Assembly: GCA_964587655.1 (NCBI GenBank)
Contig: CAZPMT010000061.1
Span: 1 to 30,804, forward strand
Length of the DNA stretch: 30,804 nt
Origin: CAZPMT01 sp964587655
GTDB lineage: Bacteria > Hydrogenedentota > Hydrogenedentia > Hydrogenedentales > SLHB01
Direction: 5' to 3'
Shown here: in pieces, positions 24,043-30,804 of the stretch
How positions within the stretch are numbered: position 1 is the stretch's first letter
How the letters are laid out: every line of letters starts with the position of its first letter
Made by a program: the position numbers and the translations under genes
The notes under the pieces: generated by a model
Databases searched by the model: none
Seen by the model: only the letters and a program-made list of their open reading frames with translations
What the model was told of the DNA's origin: nothing

Positions 24043-26457
24043 ATGAGCGAAAGACGTTACGATGCCGGGTCCATCCAGGTCCTGGAGGGTTTATCGGCGG
24101 TCCGCAAACGCCCGGCGATGTACATCGGCGACACGTCCACGCGAGGCCTTCATCATCTGGTCTTCGAGGTGGTCGACAACAGCATCGACGAGGCCATGAA
24201 CGGCTACTGCTCGCGCATCGATGTGATCGTTCATCTCGACAACAGCGTGTCGGTCGTCGATGACGGCAGCGGCATCCCGGTGGACAACCATCCCAAGTAT
24301 CGGAACAAGTCCGCACTCGAAGTTGTCATGACCGTCCTGCATTCCGGCGGTAAATTCGACGACGCTTCCTACAAGTTTTCGGGCGGATTGCACGGAGTCG
24401 GCGTCTCGTGCGTAAATGCGCTTTCCGAGTGGCTCGAGGCGGAGGTCAAGCGAGACGGCTTCGTGCATTTCATGACGTTCAAGCGGGGCGTTCCGGAAGG
24501 TCCGCTCGAGCAGCGTGGGAGGACGCGCTCCACGGGCACGCGGGTGACGTTCATGCCGGACCCGGAGATCTTCGAGGAGCGGGTCTATAACGCGGAACTC
24601 CTTCTCAACCGTTTGCGCGAGCTTGCGTTCCTGAACAAGGGCATCCGCTTCTCCTTCAAGGATGAACGGACCGACGACGAGCCGATTGTCTTGCTGTACA
24701 AGGGCGGTATCGTCGAATACGTCGCGTGGCTGAATCGCAACAAGGAGCCGCTTCACCGCAAGCCGATCTACCTCGAAGCGGAGAAAGACGATATCCAGTG
24801 CGAGGTCTCGATCCAATACACGACGGCGTACGCGGAAACGGTCGCAAGCTTCGCCAACAACATCAATACGCACGAGGGCGGCACGCATCTCAGCGGATTC
24901 CGCTCGGCCCTCACGAAGTGCGTGAATGATTATGCCAAGAAGAGCAATATGTTCAAGAAGGCCAACGCGGCGATCTCGGGCGACGATACGCGCGAGGGGC
25001 TGACGGCGATCATCTCGGTTCGTCTGCACAACCCCCAGTTTGAAGGCCAGACAAAGATGAAACTGGGCAACAGCGAGATCCAGGGCATCGTCAGTTCGCT
25101 GGTCTATGAGGGTCTGCAGAACTACTTCGAAGAAAATCCGACCGTCGCGAACCGCATCATCGGCAAGACGATCGATGCGGCCCGCGCACGCGAGGCCGCG
25201 CGAAAGGCTCGCGACCTGACGCGGCGGAAAGGCGCCCTCGATCCGTCGTCGCTTCCCGGCAAGCTGGCCGATTGCTCCGAAAAGGACCCGGCCTTCTGTG
25301 AACTGTTCATCGTCGAGGGCGACAGCGCCGGGGGCTCCGCCAAACAGGGCCGCGACCGCCGCTACCAGGCCATCCTGCCGCTCCGCGGGAAGATCCTGAA
25401 CGTACAGAAGGCCCGGGATGACAGAATGTTGAATAACGAGGAAATCCGGTCGCTGATTACCGCGCTCGGGACGGGATTCGGTGAAGAAGATTTCAAGATC
25501 GAGAACCTGCGTTACGGCAAGGTCATCATCATGACGGATGCCGACGTCGACGGCTCGCACATTCGCATACTCCTGCTGACGTTTTTCGTCAATAAGATGC
25601 GGGAACTGATAAGTCGGGGAAATCTGTACATTGCGCAACCGCCGCTGTACCAGGTTCGCAAAGGGAAGAAGTCGCGGTATCTCAGCACCGAGGAAGAGAT
25701 GGAGCGCTTCTTGTTCGAGAGCGTGTTGGACTCGGCGAGGATCACCGCGACCAACGGCCAGGAAAAGCGCGCCTCGGTGAATCTCAAGACGCTGATCCGG
25801 GCGGTAAACGCGGCCCACGACCGCGAGAGGATGTTTTCTCGACTGAAACGCGTGTACGGCGTTTCGCGCGGCGCCGTCGAGAAGGCGATGGAACTGCCGC
25901 GCGAGAAGAAGCTCGACCCACGCAGCATGTCGGTCTCGGAATTCCGCACCATCTTCGGCGAGGACGCGGAGCTAATCGACACGGAGGAGGTCCAGCAGCA
26001 ACTGATCGGCGATGGCAACGGGAATGGAAACGGGCACAAACATATGGTGCGTCTTGAGCATCAAATCGACCTTGCCTTCTTCCGCAGCCACGAATTCTCG
26101 GCGTTGCTCGGGCACGCGGACCCGATCGGGGCGATGGGCGCGCCGCCGTACCGGCTCGAGAGCGAAGCAGGAGAAGTCCTCTTCGAGACGAATGATTTGC
26201 TTGAACTCCGCGAGCACTTGCTCGCTCTGGCGCGCAAGGGTCTCCAGATCCAGCGGTACAAAGGTCTCGGCGAAATGAACCCCGAGCAGTTGCAGGAAAC
26301 CACGATGGATCCCGAAAAGCGGACGCTGCTGCAAGTCAGCGCGGAGGACGAAACAACCGCAAGCGAACTGTTCGATACGCTGATGGGCGACCTCGTCGAA
26401 CCAAGGAAGCAGTTCATCGAAAAGCACGCGCCGGAAGCGAAGAATCTGGATATTTGA
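24043..26457 (+). CDS. gyrB: DNA gyrase subunit B
   Basis: 804 residues. ATG with GAGGT at 24031-24035. GHKL ATPase domain: VDNSIDEAMNGYC, DDGSGIPVD, GGLHGVGVSCVNALS. Toprim domain: EGDSAGGSAKQGRDR with Glu425, then MTDADVDGSHIR with Asp499 and Asp501 as metal ligands, PLRGKILNVQKA between them. The C-terminus contains the long insert of Gram-negative GyrB (about 570-730) and the GyrA-binding tail QRYKGLGEMNP. The insert holds a short Gly-Asn run (DGNGNGNGHKH). It is the ATPase half of gyrase, which introduces negative supercoils with GyrA. gyrA follows, but 454 bp separate them because a small inverted-repeat element with its own gene lies between. Confidence 0.98.
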   Translation: MSERRYDAGSIQVLEGLSAVRKRPAMYIGDTSTRGLHHLVFEVVDNSIDEAMNGYCSRIDVIVHLDNSVSVVDDGSGIPVDNHPKYRNKSALEVVMTVLHSGGKFDDASYKFSGGLHGVGVSCVNALSEWLEAEVKRDGFVHFMTFKRGVPEGPLEQRGRTRSTGTRVTFMPDPEIFEERVYNAELLLNRLRELAFLNKGIRFSFKDERTDDEPIVLLYKGGIVEYVAWLNRNKEPLHRKPIYLEAEKDDIQCEVSIQYTTAYAETVASFANNINTHEGGTHLSGFRSALTKCVNDYAKKSNMFKKANAAISGDDTREGLTAIISVRLHNPQFEGQTKMKLGNSEIQGIVSSLVYEGLQNYFEENPTVANRIIGKTIDAARAREAARKARDLTRRKGALDPSSLPGKLADCSEKDPAFCELFIVEGDSAGGSAKQGRDRRYQAILPLRGKILNVQKARDDRMLNNEEIRSLITALGTGFGEEDFKIENLRYGKVIIMTDADVDGSHIRILLLTFFVNKMRELISRGNLYIAQPPLYQVRKGKKSRYLSTEEEMERFLFESVLDSARITATNGQEKRASVNLKTLIRAVNAAHDRERMFSRLKRVYGVSRGAVEKAMELPREKKLDPRSMSVSEFRTIFGEDAELIDTEEVQQQLIGDGNGNGNGHKHMVRLEHQIDLAFFRSHEFSALLGHADPIGAMGAPPYRLESEAGEVLFETNDLLELREHLLALARKGLQIQRYKGLGEMNPEQLQETTMDPEKRTLLQVSAEDETTASELFDTLMGDLVEPRKQFIEKHAPEAKNLDI

Positions 26458-26465
26458 GGAAGAAT

Positions 26466-26879
26466 ACAGAAGTCAGGAGTCAGGAGTCAGGAGAGAAAAG
26501 CAGTGGCGCCTGCAAGGAGCTTCCGGGATCTTATTTTGTGGCAGAAGGCCCATGAATTCGTACTGCAAGTATACCGCCTTACTGGAGAGTTTCCCAGGGC
26601 TGAGGTCTACGGATTGACGTCGCAGTTCCGGCGTGCAGCCGTCTCGATTGCGGCAAATATTGCGGAAGGTTTCCGGAAGCGTGGTAAGGCTGACAAGGTG
26701 CGCATGCTGAATGTGGCCGAAGGTTCCTTAGAAGAGTGCAGGTATTACCTGATTCTGACGCAGGATTTGGGATACGGTAGCGGGTTGAGCTTGATGCCCC
26801 GGCTCGAGGAAATCAGCAAGCTGGCTAATGCATATGCCAAGGCCATCCTAGCTTCTGACTCCTGACTCCTGACTTCTGT
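26466..26879 (+). mobile_element. Inverted-repeat element carrying a four-helix-bundle (23S rRNA IVP-type) gene
   Basis: Ends are perfect 25-bp inverted repeats, 26466-26490 and 26855-26879, each made of ACAGAA followed by repeated GTCAGGA units. Outside them TTGAGGA (26454-26460) and its complement TCCTCAA (26880-26886) also face each other, the left one overlapping the gyrB stop. The left arm supplies the Shine-Dalgarno (GGAG, 26490-26493) and the right arm the stop codon (26863-26865) of the enclosed gene, so arms and gene form one unit. Related genes lie within intervening sequences of 23S rRNA in several bacteria, bounded by stems cut by RNase III. No flanking target duplication is clear. 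Mobility is inferred. Confidence 0.7.
26503..26865 (+). CDS. Four-helix-bundle protein, 23S rRNA intervening-sequence (IVP/S23) family
   Basis: 120 residues, the usual family length. GTG start nine bases after GGAG. The family pattern is clear: FRDLILWQKAHEFVLQVYRL, then FPRAEVYGLTSQFRRAAVSI, then AANIAEGFRKRG, VAEGSLEECRYYLILTQDLGY and a last helix EEISKLANAYAKAI. The protein of Coxiella and Leptospira 23S intervening sequences, and the structurally solved homologue from Bacteroides, are four-helix bundles that form pentamers; biochemical function is not established. The C-terminal ASDS and stop are read from the right inverted repeat. Placed between gyrB and gyrA on the same strand, it must be transcribed with them unless a terminator intervenes; none is visible. 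Confidence 0.92.
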   Translation: MAPARSFRDLILWQKAHEFVLQVYRLTGEFPRAEVYGLTSQFRRAAVSIAANIAEGFRKRGKADKVRMLNVAEGSLEECRYYLILTQDLGYGSGLSLMPRLEEISKLANAYAKAILASDS

Positions 26880-26911
26880 CTCCTCAATTTTCAACATCAG
26901 AGAGGGAATTA

Positions 26912-29425
26912 ATGGAAACTCGCAACGAACGCATCGCCCCGATGCCGATTGAGCAGGAAATGAAGACGTCCTTCATGGATTATTCCATGAGTGTGATCGT
27001 CAGTCGCGCGCTGCCCGACGTGCGCGACGGCCTGAAGCCTGTGCATCGCCGGATCCTCTATGTGATGCACGAGGCGGGGCTTCGCCATAATGTCGCGTTC
27101 CGGAAGTGCGCGACCATCGTCGGCGCCGCCCTCGGCAATTACCATCCGCACGGCGATTCGGCCGTGTATGACGCGCTGGTCCGCATGGCGCAGGAGTGGA
27201 ACCTGCGATACATGCTGGTGAACGGCCAAGGGAACTTCGGTTCGATCGACGGCGACAGCGCGGCGGCCTACCGGTATACGGAAGCGCGAATGTCGGCGAT
27301 CGCGGCCGAGATGCTGGCGGATATCGAGAAAGAAACCGTCGATACGCGCGATAATTTCGACGGCCGCCTCCAGGAACCGGTCGTCCTGCCATCGGCCATC
27401 CCGAACCTGCTCGTGAACGGTTCCTACGGCATCGCGGTCGGCATGGCCACGAGTTGTCCGCCGCACAACCTGTCCGAAGTGTGCGATGCCGTGGTTCACA
27501 TGATTGACAATCCGGATGCGACCTCGGACAACCTGATGCGGTTTGTCAGAGGCCCTGATTTCCCGACGGGCGGCGTTATCTGCGGCACGGAGGGGCTTGC
27601 GGAGGCCTACCGGACCGGGCGGGGCCGAATTACGGTGCGCGCGCGTGCGTCCGTCGAGGCGAACCAGAAGACCGGCAAGGACTCGATCATCATTACCGAG
27701 ATCCCCTATCAGGTAAACAAATCGCGTCTCATCGAGAGCATCGCTGCTCTGGTGCGAAGCAAGACCATCGAAGGGATCACGGACCTCCGCGACGAGTCGG
27801 ACAAAGACGGGATGCGCATCGTGATCGAGGTGCGCAAGGGCGACGAGCCGCAAGTCATCCTCAACCAGCTTTTCAAGAACACGCAGTTGCAGGATACGGC
27901 GAGCATCATCATGCTTGCGTTGGTCAACAATGCGCCCAAGGTCCTGTCTTTGCAGGAACTGGTCGGGTATTACATCAAGCATCGCGCCGAGATCGTCGAG
28001 CGGCGCACCCGCTTTGACCTCCGGAAGGCCGAGGAGCGCGCGCATGTCCTCGAGGGGCTTCTCAAGGCCATCGACCACATCGACGAGGTCGTGGCCATCA
28101 TCCGCAAATCTGAAAACACCGATGTGGCCAGGGAAAGCCTCATGAAGAGGTTTAAGTTCACGGAGACCCAGGCGCAGCATATCCTCAACATGCAGTTGCG
28201 GCGGCTGACGGGCCTCGAACGCGAAGAACTCGAAAAGGAATACGCCGACCTGCTGAAACAGATCGAGCGTTTGCGCCACATCCTCTCGAGCGAGAAGACG
28301 ATCCTCGCCGAAGTGCGCAAGGAGATCCTCGCCGTCAAAGAGAAATATGGCGACGCGCGCCGCACCGAGATCCTCGGACAGATCTCCGAGTTCTCCGTCG
28401 AGGACCTCATCGCCGACGAGGACATGGTCGTCACGGTCTCGAACGCGGGCTACATCAAACGGCTGCCGGTCAGCACCTATAGGAAACAGCGCCGCGGCGG
28501 CAAGGGCATCGCCGGCATGGACACCAAAGAAGAGGACTTCGTGAAGGACCTCTTCGTGGCCACGTCCCACCAGTACATGCTCTTCTTCACCTCGAAAGGG
28601 CGCGTATACTGGCGCAAGGTCCACGAACTCCCGCGCGCAAGCCGCACCGCCCGCGGACGCGCGATCGTGAACCTCCTCAGCCTCGAAAGCGATGAGCGGG
28701 TTACCGCCTACCTCCCCGTGCGCGACCTGAAAGAGGAAGGCAAGATGGTTTTCATGGTGACCGTCCAGGGCATCGTCAAGAAGACCGCGCTCACGGCGTT
28801 CAGCAACCCGCGCACCGCCGGCATCATCGCAATCGACCTCGATAAGGGCGACGAACTTATCGACGTTCAGATCACCTCCGGCGAAGACAACATCCTCATC
28901 GCCACGCACAACGGCATGGCCATTCGCTTCCCGGAAAAGGACGTGCGTTCGATGGGCCGCGCCACGCACGGCGTCATCGGCATCCGCCTCGAAAAGGGGG
29001 ACGCCGTCATCGGGGTTTCGCTCGCGGGCGACGAAATGACCGTCCTCAGCGTCACCGAGAACGGCTTCGGCAAACGCACCGAGGTCGGCGAGTACCGGCT
29101 CCAGCATCGCGGAGGCCAGGGGATCATCAACATCAAGACCACCCAGCGCAACGGCAGCGTCATCGGCATGCTCACCGTCGACGACCGCGACGAGATCGTG
29201 GTCGTCTCGACTGACGGCATCGTCATACGCACCTCCGTCAAAGGCATCCGCACCATCGGCCGCAACACACAAGGCGTCAAGATCATGGCGCCCACACCCG
29301 GCGCCAAAGTGAGCGCCGTAGCCCGCGCGTTCGCCGAAGCAAAAGAACAGGAAATGACCGAAGCCGTCGGCGCCGACGACACACCCTCCTCGGAACCCGA
29401 AGACCTGCCGGACGACACAGACTAG
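26912..29425 (+). CDS. gyrA: DNA gyrase subunit A
   Basis: 837 residues. ATG with GAGAGGGA at 26900-26907. The breakage-reunion domain numbers as in E. coli: GNYHPHGDSAVYD holds Ser83 and Asp87, the wild-type quinolone-determining residues, and RYTEARM holds the catalytic Tyr122. The C-terminal DNA-wrapping beta-pinwheel includes the GyrA box QRRGGKG (526-532), the mark of gyrase rather than topoisomerase IV, followed by repeated blades. It ends in an acidic tail (EPEDLPDDTD). No separate promoter is seen in the 32 bp between the inverted repeat and the start, so expression probably comes from the gyrB promoter through the inserted element. It converges on hsdR with 66 bp between stops. Confidence 0.98.
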   Translation: METRNERIAPMPIEQEMKTSFMDYSMSVIVSRALPDVRDGLKPVHRRILYVMHEAGLRHNVAFRKCATIVGAALGNYHPHGDSAVYDALVRMAQEWNLRYMLVNGQGNFGSIDGDSAAAYRYTEARMSAIAAEMLADIEKETVDTRDNFDGRLQEPVVLPSAIPNLLVNGSYGIAVGMATSCPPHNLSEVCDAVVHMIDNPDATSDNLMRFVRGPDFPTGGVICGTEGLAEAYRTGRGRITVRARASVEANQKTGKDSIIITEIPYQVNKSRLIESIAALVRSKTIEGITDLRDESDKDGMRIVIEVRKGDEPQVILNQLFKNTQLQDTASIIMLALVNNAPKVLSLQELVGYYIKHRAEIVERRTRFDLRKAEERAHVLEGLLKAIDHIDEVVAIIRKSENTDVARESLMKRFKFTETQAQHILNMQLRRLTGLEREELEKEYADLLKQIERLRHILSSEKTILAEVRKEILAVKEKYGDARRTEILGQISEFSVEDLIADEDMVVTVSNAGYIKRLPVSTYRKQRRGGKGIAGMDTKEEDFVKDLFVATSHQYMLFFTSKGRVYWRKVHELPRASRTARGRAIVNLLSLESDERVTAYLPVRDLKEEGKMVFMVTVQGIVKKTALTAFSNPRTAGIIAIDLDKGDELIDVQITSGEDNILIATHNGMAIRFPEKDVRSMGRATHGVIGIRLEKGDAVIGVSLAGDEMTVLSVTENGFGKRTEVGEYRLQHRGGQGIINIKTTQRNGSVIGMLTVDDRDEIVVVSTDGIVIRTSVKGIRTIGRNTQGVKIMAPTPGAKVSAVARAFAEAKEQEMTEAVGADDTPSSEPEDLPDDTD

Positions 29426-29491
29426 CCGGGTTTTGGGTATCGGGCTGGGGTTAAACGTTAGTGGTAAGGGTCTGCCCCGCGGGTCAACTGC

Positions 29492-30804
<1,313 letters not shown>

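Noticed and set aside
27140..27175. Quinolone-resistance changes in gyrA
   Set aside because: Ser83 and Asp87 are the wild-type residues.
26909..29272. Long antisense open frame opposite gyrA
   Set aside because: It mirrors the codon structure of a highly conserved GC-rich gene; the predicted protein is Asp/Val/Ala-rich without any motif. The same holds for 24091-25818 opposite gyrB.

Overview
The window is a GC-rich stretch of bacterial chromosome with ordinary house-keeping genes (gyrB, gyrA), a surface-polysaccharide gene block and several signalling or transport genes. No taxonomic marker is decisive. The mix (TMTC-like TPR membrane protein, CxxC zinc-ribbon coiled-coil membrane protein, MtaA-like URO-D family protein, secreted SAM-hydrolase-like protein, many palindromic repeats, GyrB of the long Gram-negative type) suggests a Planctomycetes, Verrucomicrobia/Lentisphaerae or Hydrogenedentes-like bacterium. 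That placement is inference from gene content only.

Layout. 109-3331 (+): a large TPR membrane protein carrying an in-frame palindromic insertion, then an MgtC/SapB protein. 3430-4740 (-): an orphan sugar-type ABC solute-binding lipoprotein. 4927-6276 (+): a zinc-ribbon/coiled-coil/single-TM protein. 6281-14608 (-): a polysaccharide or glycan block, transcribed as membrane GT-C glycosyltransferase, GT9 heptosyltransferase-like, two GT4-type glycosyltransferases, AsnB-type amidotransferase, and DegT/DnrJ sugar aminotransferase. 14752-17004 (+): a large glycosidase-like protein of unknown role. 17061-19165 (-): a c-di-GMP pair, PilZ plus degenerate receiver and an HD-GYP phosphodiesterase broken by one in-frame TGA. 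19425-20507 (-): URO-D family protein. 20620-23620 (+): SAM-hydrolase-like exported protein, HhH-GPD DNA glycosylase, AGCS Na+/amino-acid symporter. 24043-29425 (+): gyrB and gyrA, separated by a small inverted-repeat element that encodes a 23S-rRNA-IVP-type four-helix-bundle protein. 29492-30804 (-): C-terminal part of a type I restriction HsdR subunit running off the window.

The most striking signal is not a gene cluster but a set of palindromic elements placed at gene ends or inside genes. There are at least five kinds: a 102-bp hairpin inserted in frame in the TPR gene; an AGGCTGT-repeat inverted repeat (3339-3412); two copies of a GTGGCC-type hairpin with a conserved 36-nt loop (7664-7751 and 19341-19428); two copies of an element with hexamer-phased inverted arms (12859-13050 and 23673-23836); and the gyrB-gyrA element with 25-bp perfect inverted repeats of GTCAGGA units, whose arms supply both the Shine-Dalgarno and the stop codon of its gene. 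The architecture shared by three of them (short oligomer tandem arrays facing each other) suggests that the gene-less ones could be non-autonomous relatives of the four-helix-bundle element. This is a hypothesis.
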